Positions 1 through 10,116 of a stretch of DNA of 38,518 bases are shown here, piece after piece. The notes beneath the pieces are model-generated. The model had not been told where the DNA came from. It searched no databases and worked only from the letters and a program-made list of their open reading frames with translations. The translations under genes and the position numbers were made by a program. This DNA comes from Planctomycetota bacterium (GTDB lineage: Bacteria; Planctomycetota; Planctomycetia; Pirellulales; PALSA-1355). Where the stretch lies: assembly GCA_003389325.1 (NCBI GenBank), contig QQVE01000025.1, forward strand, positions 1 through 38,518, written 5' to 3'. The first letter of the stretch is position 1; each line of letters starts with the position of its first letter.

Positions 1-29
1 TTGTGGAGGTCGACGCCGACGTATTTCAT
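1..29 (-). CDS. IS110-family transposase, N-terminal fragment cut by window edge
   Basis: Reading leftward from the ATG at 29-27, the nine complete codons give MKYVGVDLH. This is the usual opening of IS110-family DEDD transposases, and its Asp is the first of the four catalytic acidic residues. A strong ribosome-binding site (AAAGGAG on the minus strand, around 38-44) lies about 8 bases upstream. The rest of the gene lies left of the window, so intactness cannot be judged. IS110 enzymes are RuvC-like recombinases that insert elements under direction of a structured RNA from the element's noncoding end. The identification rests on a very short but characteristic motif plus a good start signal. 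Confidence 0.6.
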
Positions 30-31
30 GG

Positions 32-80
32 GAATGCTCCTTTTGTGGAAACTGGGTCTACACCGGTTTACCACGCATTC
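32..80 (-). promoter_or_regulatory. Leader hairpin containing the RBS of the left IS110 transposase
   Basis: On the minus strand GAATGC (80-75) pairs with GCATTC (37-32). Inside it GTGGTAAAC pairs, with one bulge, with GTTTCCAC. The AAGGAG ribosome-binding site lies in the unpaired stretch just before the closing GCATTC arm, next to the start codon. The fold could limit translation, or it could be part of the structured RNA that IS110 elements transcribe from the end upstream of the recombinase. The element boundary is not visible, so assignment to the IS end is inference. Confidence 0.35.
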
Positions 81-218
81 AAGGACTCCCCAAACGCGAC
101 GCGACCTCCCTTTTCATAGCTTCACCCGGGCAACCTGGCAAGAGCCTGGCGTCTTGCGCCGATTCAGGAGCCCCGCGCAGCCTCACTCCACCCATCCCGG
201 GCAGTGGGACGCATGTGC

Positions 219-224
219 TATACT
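219..224 (+). promoter_or_regulatory. Candidate extended -10 for purC
   Basis: TGCTATACT at 216-224 matches an extended -10 (TGn followed by TATACT). It lies about 58 bases before the purC start. No clear -35 box is seen at the normal distance. The rest of 30-282 holds no convincing gene. Confidence 0.35.
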
Positions 225-282
225 CGGTCTCACACTGGCCGTTCGATTCCACGATCCCCCCTCTTGCGAGTAGCTGCTGCCG

Positions 283-1170
283 ATGCGCGATCCCGTCATG
301 GAAACCCAACTGGGTAAACTGCCGGCACGTCACGGCAAGGTGCGCGACATTTACGAGGTCGACGACAAGCTGCTGCTGGTGGCCACCGACCGTATCAGCG
401 CGTTCGATTGGATTCTGCCCACCGGCATTCCCGACAAGGGCCGCGTGCTCACGCAGGCCAGCGCGTTCTGGTTCAGCGAGCTCGCCGAGCCGCATCACCT
501 GCTGACCACCGACGTGCGCGCCTGCGATCTGCCGATCGGCGTCGATTCCGAGCCGCTCGAGGGCCGCTGCATGCTGGTGAAGAAAACCGACGTCGTGCCG
601 ATCGAGTGCGTGGTGCGCGGCTACCTGGCCGGCTCGGGCTGGAAGGAATACCGCGAGAGTCAGAGCGTGTGCGGCATTGAGCTGCCGGCGGGCCTGGCGG
701 AAAGCGACGCCCTGCCCGAGCCGATCTTCACGCCGGCCACGAAGGCCGAGAGCGGCCACGACATCAATATCTCGTTCGACGAGATGTGCCAGCGCGTGGG
801 GCGCGACGTGGCCGAAGAGCTTCGCCGCCGCAGCCTGGCCGTTTACCAGCGCGGCGCCGAACACGCTCGCGAGGCGGGCATCCTCATCGCCGACACCAAG
901 TTCGAATGGGGACGCTCGGGCGACGACCTGATCCTCATCGACGAAGTGCTCACGCCCGACAGTTCGCGTTTCTGGCCGGCCGATGCCTACCGGCCCGGCG
1001 GCCCGCAGCCCTCGTTCGACAAGCAGTTCGTGCGCGACTGGCTCGAACAAAGCGGCTGGGACAAGAACAGCACGCCGCCGGAGCTCCCCGAAGACATCGT
1101 GACCAAGACCCGCGACAAGTACATCGACGCCTACGAGCGTCTAAGCGGCCTGGCCTTCGGCTGGAAGTGA
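283..1170 (+). CDS. purC: Phosphoribosylaminoimidazole-succinocarboxamide synthase (SAICAR synthase)
   Basis: This enzyme performs the ATP-dependent joining of aspartate to CAIR in cytoplasmic de novo purine synthesis. The 295-residue product fits the usual length. The N-terminal signature KVRDIYEVDDKLLLVATDRISAFD is followed by the IPDKGRVLTQ region. Later come the conserved ECVVRGYLAGSGWKEY block and the SGHDINISFDEM segment. Two starts are possible: ATG 283 or ATG 298. Neither has a strong ribosome-binding site, and METQLGKLPARHGKVRD (298) would also be a natural N-terminus. The gene stands alone; no other pur gene is in the window. It is followed by palindromic element A. The family call is certain; only the start is open. 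Confidence 0.96.
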   Translation: MRDPVMETQLGKLPARHGKVRDIYEVDDKLLLVATDRISAFDWILPTGIPDKGRVLTQASAFWFSELAEPHHLLTTDVRACDLPIGVDSEPLEGRCMLVKKTDVVPIECVVRGYLAGSGWKEYRESQSVCGIELPAGLAESDALPEPIFTPATKAESGHDINISFDEMCQRVGRDVAEELRRRSLAVYQRGAEHAREAGILIADTKFEWGRSGDDLILIDEVLTPDSSRFWPADAYRPGGPQPSFDKQFVRDWLEQSGWDKNSTPPELPEDIVTKTRDKYIDAYERLSGLAFGWK

Positions 1171-1195
1171 CGCCCCGCCCCGCCCGACGCTCCCC

Positions 1196-1301
1196 ACACA
1201 AGCCCGAAGCGCGAGCGAGGGTCGTTGGTGTTCGAAGCGCGCAAACGTTGCCGTATGTCGATCGTCTACGAAGAACCCTCGCTCGCGCTTCGGGCTGGTG
1301 T
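1196..1301. repeat. Palindromic intergenic element A, copy 1
   Basis: Two arms of about 27 bases (1196-1222 and 1275-1301) are reverse complements with one mismatch. Their core is AGCCCGAAGCGCGAGCGAGG. A 52-base centre separates them. The element lies between purC and the 3' end of the next, convergent gene. The same arm recurs at 6158-6266 and, as half copies, at 15267-15294 and 38296-38322. As RNA either strand would form a very stable stem, so it may also end both converging transcripts. Confidence 0.85.
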
Positions 1302-1330
1302 CGCGATTCGCCTCGATGCGTGTGGCGGCG

Positions 1331-2986
1331 CTACTGCGAAGTGTTGATGGCTCGCACGCCGCGGATCTTGCCTTTGGGGCGGTAGCGATCCAGGGCGATG
1401 GAGTTTTCGGTGCTGTCGATGCCGACGTTGCCGGCTTCGTCGCGCACTTCGAGCCGCAGCAGAATCCGCTCCGGCACCCGGTCGTCGAGACGCCAGCGGT
1501 AGCTGCCTGTGTTTTCCAGACCCGAGGCGATCGGCGTCCAAGGGCCGTTGGCGCTCGAACTGAACAGCAGCGTCACGGGCCGCGCGTTGAGCAGATCGTC
1601 GCTGGCCTCCCAGCGTATCAGCAACTCGGCGGCATCGGGCGAGACTTCGTGGGCCGTGATCCGACAGATGGGCTTGGTCAGGTCCACGCCGATCCACAAG
1701 TCGGGCATGTCGCCTTGGGCCGGCGGGCGGCTGCCGTAGCCGCTGCCGCTTTGCACCAGAATGCGAAAGCCGTAGATGCCTTCGCCGTCGACCTGCACGG
1801 GCATCGGGCTGCGGTTGTCGGCATCGGTGGCGTAGTCGCTCCAGGTGCGTCCGCCGTCGCGCGTGCCCCAGAGCTCGACCTTGCCCACGCCCGAGGGACC
1901 TACCGATTCGATCTCGTAGTCGACCTCGAAGTTCGGCGAGTTGACCATTCGCGGACGCACGGCAGCCGGCAGCAGCGTGAAGTCGAGCGGCGAGCCGGGG
2001 CGTCCGCCCACGCGGTTGTTCTGGCTCACGGGACGGGCCGCGGTGCGCGGCGTCGTTTCGTCCGGCGCGAACCCCGGGGGAGCCGAATGCGGCGTCGTGG
2101 CCGACGACGGTGGTCGGCTCGAGCGGGCTTGTTCGGTCGGGCTGCCCAAGGGCGCCAGGCTCGTGCGGTCCGGAGGCCACGTGGTTGTGTCGCGGGTGCC
2201 GGGATCGGGAGTGGTGTTGGGTCGCCAGCCGCTTTCGTCGTTCGAGGCCGCGAGCGGTGCCTGGGGCGTCGAGGGAGCCACCGGAGAAGTCGCGTCGCTG
2301 GGCTTGGCCACGGCCTGCGACACGGCCGGGTTGCCCCCGGTGTCGAGGACCTCGGCTCGCACCAGAATCGGACCTTCGGCGGCGCTGGGCCACCAGGTGG
2401 CTTCGCCCGTGGTCGAGTGACGCATGGCGCTGGGCGGCGCTTCCACGGCCACGCGCTCCCAGGGCCCGCTCGAGGTGGTTTGGTATTCGAGCTTGAAACT
2501 GTCGGGCTTCAGGTTGGGATCGACCGCCTGCCAGCGGGCCACGATCTCGCCGGCCGGTCCGCGCGTGACCGACAGGTCGAGCCGCGGAGCGACGGTGTCG
2601 ACCGTCACTTTCAATTGCGCAACCAGCGGACCCTCGGGGCGGGCGACTCCGGTCTTGTCCACCGTGCGGATGCTGTACCAGTACTCGCCGTCGTGCGGAG
2701 CGCGGTAAACGAATGCCGACTTGTCGGGCTTCACGCGGCTGTGCAATTGCCAGGTGGCGCCCCCATCGGTCGAGACGTGCAGTTGCACCTCGGCCGGATA
2801 GTCCGCGGGCGATTGCGGCGTCTCGACGCGGAAGGGAATCGTAAACGCGTTTTGCCGCGTGGCGGTCACGATCGGCGCAGCGGCAGCGGGCGTGGCAGCC
2901 GCGGCGCCGCTATAGTCGGGCGCAGCGAGAGCCATCTGGCCGGCGACCAGTAAAATGCCTGCGGCAGTACATAATTGAAGCCGCAT
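1331..2986 (-). CDS. Secreted repeat protein with beta-sandwich (Fn3/Ig-like) segments
   Basis: The chosen start ATG 2986 gives MRLQLCTAAGILLVAGQMALAA, a clean Sec signal peptide; a longer frame upstream has none. The mature 551-residue precursor has several similar segments with motifs such as VQLHVSTDGGATWQLHS, VELWGTRDGGRTWSDYA and LLFSSSANGPWTPIASG, each followed by a strand-rich stretch (YWYSIRTVDKTG, YGFRILVQSGSG, LRLEVRDEAGNVG). This pattern is common in fibronectin- or Ig-like domains of large planctomycete exported proteins. A central stretch (roughly 260-330) is rich in Pro, Ser and Thr and looks like a linker. No catalytic motif was seen. The role is unknown; a cell-surface or periplasmic binding role is a guess. 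It is transcribed toward purC and separated from it by element A. Confidence 0.75.
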   Translation of the reverse strand: MRLQLCTAAGILLVAGQMALAAPDYSGAAAATPAAAAPIVTATRQNAFTIPFRVETPQSPADYPAEVQLHVSTDGGATWQLHSRVKPDKSAFVYRAPHDGEYWYSIRTVDKTGVARPEGPLVAQLKVTVDTVAPRLDLSVTRGPAGEIVARWQAVDPNLKPDSFKLEYQTTSSGPWERVAVEAPPSAMRHSTTGEATWWPSAAEGPILVRAEVLDTGGNPAVSQAVAKPSDATSPVAPSTPQAPLAASNDESGWRPNTTPDPGTRDTTTWPPDRTSLAPLGSPTEQARSSRPPSSATTPHSAPPGFAPDETTPRTAARPVSQNNRVGGRPGSPLDFTLLPAAVRPRMVNSPNFEVDYEIESVGPSGVGKVELWGTRDGGRTWSDYATDADNRSPMPVQVDGEGIYGFRILVQSGSGYGSRPPAQGDMPDLWIGVDLTKPICRITAHEVSPDAAELLIRWEASDDLLNARPVTLLFSSSANGPWTPIASGLENTGSYRWRLDDRVPERILLRLEVRDEAGNVGIDSTENSIALDRYRPKGKIRGVRAINTSQ

Positions 2987-3224
2987 CGCGCTTCCCGCGG
3001 TTCGTTCGTCCTCGCAACAGACGGCTGCCCCAGCCGACAACCAGGCGCGCACCGAGTCGGGCGCCCTCGCGGGCGCACTCTGTCATCTTTATCGCCGCCA
3101 GCGACCTTGCTGCTTGAACGGGACTTAGCGACGCTATCGGCGGCACCAAGCAGGGTAAGCTGGGAAGGAATAACGGCGGCGCAAGCGTTGATATCACCCG
3201 GCCAACTCGAAGCGATCCGCTGGC

Positions 3225-3872
3225 TTAGCCAGCACGCGTGGCGCGGACGATCTCGACAAACTGTCGCGCCAGGCTCTCGATCTTGGCAAAGTCGCCGGCG
3301 GCTACGGCGCTGCTGCTGACCAGCGAGCTTCCCACGCCCAAGGCAAACGAACCGGCGCGGAGATAATCGGCGGCCGTCTGCAAGTTGACCCCGCCGGTGG
3401 GCATCAAACGCACCTGAGGCAACGGTCCGGCCAGGGCCTTCAGGTATTGCGGCCCGGTCAGATCGGAGGGGAATACCTTCACGATGTCGGCGCCCGCCTC
3501 CCAGGCGGTGAGCACTTCGGTGGGAGTCAATGCCCCGGGCAGCACGAGCTTGTCGTAGCGGCGGCAGAGCTTGATCACGTCGAGATTCACCGTGGGCGAA
3601 ACGATGAATTCCGCCCCGGAAAGCAGGGCGATGCGGGCCGTTTCGGCATCGAGCACGGTGCCGGCTCCCAGCAGCACCTGCGAGCCCAGCCGTGCGGCCA
3701 CGCGCTCGATCGCGCGGTGGGCCTGCGGCACGGTGAAGGTGACTTCCATCACTTCGACGCCGCCGGCCAGCAGGGCTTCGGCCACGTCGGCGAGCAATTC
3801 GCCCGAATCGGCGCGGATCACGGCCACGATGCCGCCGTCGTGCAGCCGGGCCAATTGGTCGAGTTTGCTCAT
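3225..3872 (-). CDS. eda: 2-dehydro-3-deoxyphosphogluconate (KDPG) aldolase
   Basis: This is a class I aldolase that splits KDPG into pyruvate and glyceraldehyde 3-phosphate, or the related KDPGal/KHG substrates. Starting at ATG 3872 gives MSKLDQLARLHDGGIVAVIR, the normal family N-terminus; the frame extends upstream but without homology. The catalytic Glu lies in EVMEVTFT (E43) and the Schiff-base Lys in DIVKVFPSD (K132). The phosphate-binding loops LMPTGGV and GVGSSLV are present. The length of 215 residues is typical. No edd or sugar-kinase gene adjoins it, so the exact sugar substrate stays open. No strong ribosome-binding site is visible. Confidence 0.93.
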   Translation of the reverse strand: MSKLDQLARLHDGGIVAVIRADSGELLADVAEALLAGGVEVMEVTFTVPQAHRAIERVAARLGSQVLLGAGTVLDAETARIALLSGAEFIVSPTVNLDVIKLCRRYDKLVLPGALTPTEVLTAWEAGADIVKVFPSDLTGPQYLKALAGPLPQVRLMPTGGVNLQTAADYLRAGSFALGVGSSLVSSSAVAAGDFAKIESLARQFVEIVRATRAG

Positions 3873-4110
3873 CGGACGCGGGGGTTCCGGTTGCGAAAGG
3901 AGTGGCAATCGTGTCCCCAAGCTAGCGCCGGCGCGTGAGGCTGTCAACGAGCACCCTGGGGCGGCACCGGGCCGCGGGGCGGCTAGTGACACGTTTTGCA
4001 CGGCGGCGGAGGTGGATTGCCGCGAAAAACCAAGCGGTCGGGCCGCAAGAGCGGGATGGCAGAAGCCCTGTTTACCCCGCGCGGCAGGCTCCGGCGGAGG
4101 CCGACATTTC

Positions 4111-4139
4111 TGGACTCAAATCGGCCTGCCGTGCATAAT
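4111..4139 (+). promoter_or_regulatory. Candidate sigma-70-type promoter of the small membrane protein
   Basis: TGGACT (4111-4116) and CATAAT (4134-4139) are separated by 17 bases, an ideal spacing, and lie about 60 bases before ATG 4201. The remainder of the 3873-4200 gap shows no gene or repeat. Confidence 0.4.
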
Positions 4140-4200
4140 GGGGTGACTGGTGGGCTGAACGGGGGCTTTGATAAAGGCAGCCCTTTGCGCTGTGCTCGCA

Positions 4201-4464
4201 ATGGCCGACTTTCTCTCAAGCCCCTTGGCTTCTGTCGTGATGTTGCTGGCCGTGACGGCCGTGCTCGTGGCCGTCGGCGTCTACGTGATCGGCAAGGTCC
4301 GCGCCGGCCTGCGGGAAAGCGAACCCGACGCCAGCCAGTGGCTGACCGGTTTCCGGGAGTTACACGACCGGGGCGAGCTGGACGACGAAGAGTACCGAAC
4401 CATTAAGTCCGTGCTGTCCGAACAGTTGCAGCACGAGATCGACGATACGGACAAACCACGTTAG
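4201..4464 (+). CDS. Small membrane protein with SHOCT-like C-terminus
   Basis: ATG 4201 gives an 87-residue protein. It has one transmembrane helix at about residues 8-31 (ASVVMLLAVTAVLVAVGVYVI) and a soluble tail. The tail segment FRELHDRGELDDEEYRTIK resembles the SHOCT motif, a short helical hairpin found at the ends of many membrane proteins and thought to mediate oligomerisation. An in-frame ATG at 4168 would add 11 residues but is less likely. Small proteins of this shape are common in planctomycetes. The function is unknown. It lies upstream of clpX in the same direction, with a 283-base gap. Confidence 0.65.
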   Translation: MADFLSSPLASVVMLLAVTAVLVAVGVYVIGKVRAGLRESEPDASQWLTGFRELHDRGELDDEEYRTIKSVLSEQLQHEIDDTDKPR

Positions 4465-4747
4465 TCGCGTTCTGCTGCTGGGGGAATCGACCGTCGCTGC
4501 GAAGACCTTGCCGGCTCGTGTGATTATGGCGCGCGTGCTGCCCAGGTGCCCCACTAGCACTTTGGCTGTGACCCGAGCGACCGACCGCTCGAAATAAGTT
4601 CCATAACTTCGGACAGGGAAGCTGGATCGGCCGAAGCAATGACGCGCCCGTATGGCCACTGCGAGTAACACCTTGGAGACACCTTCGAACGACGGCCCGC
4701 GACTCTCGCACCGCCGGCTCACGGAGGGAAAATAAGAAGGAGTAGAT

Positions 4748-6037
4748 ATGCCCTCAGGTAGGGATATTGGCACGGGTCGACGGGGCGGCGGCACGACCAA
4801 GAAGAACGCATTCTGTTCGTTCTGTCGCAAGAGCTATCGCGACGTCGGTCCTTTGGTTGAAGGACCCGGCGACGTCTACATCTGCGGCGAGTGCATCGAA
4901 CTGTGCCAGTCGATTCTGGAGCAGGAGCGCCGGCGGCGCGGCACCAGCAAACAACTGTTCACCAAGGTTCCCACGCCGCGCGAAATCGTCGCGCACCTGG
5001 ACGAGTACGTCATCGGCCAGGAACACGCCAAACGCGTGCTGGCCGTGGCCGTGCACAGCCACTACAAGCGCTTGATGCTGGGGGCCGAGGGCGGCTCCGA
5101 CGTCGAGATCGAGAAGTCGAACATCCTGCTAATCGGTCCTACCGGATGCGGCAAGACGCTGCTGGCCCGCACGCTGGCCAAGATCCTCAACGTGCCGTTT
5201 GCCATCGGCGACGCCACGACGCTGACCGAGGCCGGCTACGTCGGCGAAGACGTCGAGAACCTGCTGCTCAAGCTACTGCACGCGGCCGATTTCGATCTGG
5301 AAGCCGCCCAGCGAGGCGTGCTCTACATCGACGAGATCGACAAGATCGGCAAGACCAGCCAGAACGTCTCGATCACCCGCGACGTCTCCGGCGAAGGCGT
5401 GCAGCAGGCCCTGCTCAAGATGCTCGAAGGCACGATGGCCAACGTTCCGCCGCAGGGCGGGCGCAAGCATCCCGAGCAACAGTACATTCAGATGGACACC
5501 AGCAACATCCTGTTCATCTGCGGCGGCACGTTTGTCAACATCGACAAGATCATCAGCAAGCGACTCGGCAAGCGCACCATCGGCTTCGGCCAGGAGAGCG
5601 GGCTGAAGAGCGAATCGGAGATGGCCGAGTTGCTGCCCCAGGTCACCAGCGACGACGTGCTGGAGTTCGGCCTGATTCCCGAGCTGGTCGGACGCATGCC
5701 GGTGATTTCGGCGCTGACGCCGCTCGACCCGCCCGCGCTGGTGCGAGTGCTTACCGAGCCGAAGAACGCGCTGGTAAAGCAGTACCAGCGGCTGTTCTCG
5801 ATGGAAAACGCCGACCTGCAATTCACCGACGACGCCCTGCTGGCAATCGCCCGCAAGGCCGAGGAAAAAGATACCGGCGCCCGCGGCCTGCGGTCGATTA
5901 TTGAGCAGGTGATGCTCGACATCCTGTTCGATCTGCCGGAGAACGGCCCGGGCAACCGGTACGTGATTTCCGAAGACGTGATCGAAGGTCGCAAGCCGCA
6001 CCTGACGATTGCCGAACCCAAGAACAAAAGCGCGTAA
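4748..6037 (+). CDS. clpX: ATP-dependent Clp protease ATP-binding subunit ClpX
   Basis: ClpX is the AAA+ unfoldase that feeds tagged substrates to ClpP in the cytoplasm. The N-terminal zinc-binding domain has C23, C26, C46 and C49 (CSFCRKS and CGECIELC). Walker A is GPTGCGKT (130-137) and Walker B is LYIDEID (around 191-197). The family motifs [22 protein letters not shown], the IGF-type loop GKRTIGFG and RGLRSIIEQ (sensor 2) are all present. The length of 429 residues is normal. Ribosome-binding site AAGGAG lies 6 bases before the ATG. clpP and tig, frequent neighbours elsewhere, are absent here. The 4465-4747 gap before it contains no gene or CIRCE-like heat-shock operator that I can see. 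Confidence 0.98.
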   Translation: MPSGRDIGTGRRGGGTTKKNAFCSFCRKSYRDVGPLVEGPGDVYICGECIELCQSILEQERRRRGTSKQLFTKVPTPREIVAHLDEYVIGQEHAKRVLAVAVHSHYKRLMLGAEGGSDVEIEKSNILLIGPTGCGKTLLARTLAKILNVPFAIGDATTLTEAGYVGEDVENLLLKLLHAADFDLEAAQRGVLYIDEIDKIGKTSQNVSITRDVSGEGVQQALLKMLEGTMANVPPQGGRKHPEQQYIQMDTSNILFICGGTFVNIDKIISKRLGKRTIGFGQESGLKSESEMAELLPQVTSDDVLEFGLIPELVGRMPVISALTPLDPPALVRVLTEPKNALVKQYQRLFSMENADLQFTDDALLAIARKAEEKDTGARGLRSIIEQVMLDILFDLPENGPGNRYVISEDVIEGRKPHLTIAEPKNKSA

Positions 6038-6100
6038 CGTTCAAGCCCGTGCCGCCTTCGCGCGCCGCGGGGCCCTTTCGAGTTTCGCGCTCTGCTTTGA

Positions 6101-6141
6101 AAGCCCGGGACGCGCACCATCGCGCGGCCCGGGCTTTTTTT
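6101..6141 (+). terminator. Rho-independent terminator of clpX
   Basis: AAGCCCGGG (6101-6109) pairs with CCCGGGCTT (6128-6136) and is followed by an unbroken T run to 6141. It lies about 65 bases past the clpX stop. Confidence 0.85.
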
Positions 6142-6157
6142 GTCGGCCCAGTTCGAG

Positions 6158-6266
6158 ATACTAGCCCGAAGCGCAAGCGAGGTCGCCGGAGTAAACGCCA
6201 TGCAGAACTCAACGCTTGCCATTTGGGCTAGAACCAGAATCCCTCGCTTGCGCTTCGGGCTAGTAT
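6158..6266. repeat. Palindromic intergenic element A, copy 2
   Basis: The arms 6158-6182 and 6242-6266 are perfect 25-base reverse complements with core TAGCCCGAAGCGCAAGCGAG. A 59-base centre separates them, and it holds a further partial TTTGGGCTAG near 6224-6232. The centre differs from that of copy 1 although the arms are nearly identical. That fits conserved ends around a variable middle. Confidence 0.9.
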
Positions 6267-6345
6267 TGTGAGGGGAACGCGTTTCGTTGCACGGTGCCGA
6301 GCGGACGCAGAATCGGTGGGGTGAAGACCCGGCAAGGACCAAGCC

Positions 6346-8568
<2,223 letters not shown>

Positions 8569-8579
8569 CGCCGTTTAGC

Positions 8580-8597
8580 CGGCAGATTTATCTGCCG
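8580..8597. terminator. Bidirectional hairpin between converging copper genes
   Basis: CGGCAGA (8580-8586), loop TTTA, TCTGCCG (8591-8597) forms a 7-bp stem. It sits 11 bases after the ATPase stop and overlaps the oxidase stop codon (8588-8590 complement). No long T run follows on either side, so termination by this hairpin is plausible rather than shown. Confidence 0.45.
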
Positions 8598-10084
8598 AGT
8601 TCCGTCGCCGGGTGTTTGCGCTCGTATTCCTTGCGCCGCCGTTTGATCTCTTCGAACACGTAGCCCGGCGGCACGGGCTCGTCGCTGTGCATCACGAGGT
8701 TGTAGAGGTCCTCGGGCAGCACGCGGAAGAAGGTCATCAGCCCTTTGACCGCCTTGTACCACTGGGGACGCAGGCCGCGGCACTCGCGGCGACTCTCGAT
8801 CGCGCGGATCGCCTCGTCCGAATACGCGTGCATGTGCATCATTTCCGGGTAGCCCACGACGTCAAATGCCGGGTTCTCGTGGTCGAAGCTGACGTTTGGC
8901 CGAGACTGCAAGTCGGCCTTGAACGTGGCCAGCGGCGTCTGTTGACGGATGCGCGGGCCGACCTGTTCGGTCATGTGGTTCATCATGTGATGCACCATGT
9001 GGCAGTGCAGTAGCCAGTCGCCGGGGTTGTTGGCCACGAACTCGAAGTCGGTGCCCTGAGCCACGCCCACCAGCGTGTTGTTGCGCGGGATCCACGCCGA
9101 GTACGGAATGCGCGAGCCCTCGTGTCCGGTGACCCAGAACGTGTGCCCGTGAATGTGAATCGGGTGGTGCTGCTGCGGACTGAAGTCCACGACGCGAATG
9201 CGGACCCGCTGGCCGTGCTTGATGACCAGCGGCGTGGTGAACGGGCCGGAACGGCCGTTGATGGCCTGCCAGTTCCAGTCCATGGCCATGGCGTCGGGCA
9301 CGGTCGTGTTGGGGCCGATCTGAAAGTTCTGGAACATCAGCCCGAAGTCGCGATCCACGCGGGGCTCCCAGGTGGCGGCCGGATGGATGATAAAGAACCC
9401 GGCCATGCCGAAGGCTTCCTGCATGGGCATGTGCGAATGGTAGAAGAACGTACCCGCCTGGTGCAGATCGTACTCATAGGCGAAGCTGTCGCCGGGCATG
9501 ATCGGGTCCTGCACCAGAAACGGCACGCCGTCCATGTCGACGGGCAGCTCGAGCCCGTGCCAGTGCACGGTGGTCGGCTCGGGCAATTCGTTGTGCACGA
9601 CGATGCGGATGCGGTCGCCCTGCACGGCTTCGATCGCGGGACCCGGCAGACTGCCGTTGTAGCCGAAGAAGTTCATCCTGTAGCCGGGCAACAACTCGCG
9701 CGAGACCGGCTGGCAATACAGATGGTACTCCTTGCGCCCGTCGACGATCTTCCACGGCACTTTGTCGAGGTCGGGCGTTTCGAACGGCACCGGCGGCAGG
9801 CCAGGTTCGCGCAGGCCCGGCACCAGCTTGCCGACGTAGTGCGGGCTGTCGAGCGGCCAACCGTACGATGGTTGCCAGCGTGAAAACTCTTCGAAGGGTC
9901 GCATGGCCTCGGCAGCCTTGCGCGCCGCAGCCGGAGGAAGCGGCTCGGGCGCGTCGCGGGTTACTTCGGGGCGTGCCAGCTCGGGGCCCGACGACGCACG
10001 GGCAGCTTGCGCGCCGGCCAGCGTGCCCAGCGTGGCCAGCGTCGTGTTCTTGATGAAGTCGCGGCGGCCGTCGTGCTTGGTCAT
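8588..10084 (-). CDS. Tat-exported multicopper oxidase (laccase/CopA-CueO-like)
   Basis: This is a periplasmic oxidase probably converting toxic Cu(I), or phenolic or metal substrates, with reduction of oxygen to water. From ATG 10084 the N-terminus is MTKHDGRRDFIKNTT, a twin-arginine signal (RR at 7-8) followed by an Ala-rich h-region. All four copper-ligand motifs are present: HWH (174-176), HSH (216-218), HPIHIHGH (307-314) and HCH...H...M (360-371), with M371 as the expected axial type-1 ligand. The mature part is 498 residues with the signal, close to two- or three-domain laccases. The segments after residue 371 are rich in Met and His (YPEMMHMHAY), common in copper-handling oxidases. 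The TolC-like gene lies 32 bases upstream in the same direction, so they probably share a transcript. Confidence 0.93.
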   Translation of the reverse strand: MTKHDGRRDFIKNTTLATLGTLAGAQAARASSGPELARPEVTRDAPEPLPPAAARKAAEAMRPFEEFSRWQPSYGWPLDSPHYVGKLVPGLREPGLPPVPFETPDLDKVPWKIVDGRKEYHLYCQPVSRELLPGYRMNFFGYNGSLPGPAIEAVQGDRIRIVVHNELPEPTTVHWHGLELPVDMDGVPFLVQDPIMPGDSFAYEYDLHQAGTFFYHSHMPMQEAFGMAGFFIIHPAATWEPRVDRDFGLMFQNFQIGPNTTVPDAMAMDWNWQAINGRSGPFTTPLVIKHGQRVRIRVVDFSPQQHHPIHIHGHTFWVTGHEGSRIPYSAWIPRNNTLVGVAQGTDFEFVANNPGDWLLHCHMVHHMMNHMTEQVGPRIRQQTPLATFKADLQSRPNVSFDHENPAFDVVGYPEMMHMHAYSDEAIRAIESRRECRGLRPQWYKAVKGLMTFFRVLPEDLYNLVMHSDEPVPPGYVFEEIKRRRKEYERKHPATELGR

Positions 10085-10116
10085 CGTTTCTGCTCCCAGG
10101 TGGGTGGGCTCGCGGC

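Noticed and set aside
236..262. tRNA T-arm-like GTTCGATTC
   Set aside because: No matching acceptor, D or anticodon stems are found around it.
1298..2953. 551-codon plus-strand frame opposite the secreted repeat protein
   Set aside because: The minus frame has a signal peptide and repeated domain motifs; the plus frame is Gly/Arg/His-rich shadow sequence.
4465..4747. Possible CIRCE or heat-shock operator before clpX
   Set aside because: No paired TTAGCACTC/GAGTGCTAA is present; only an isolated TAGCAC-like match.
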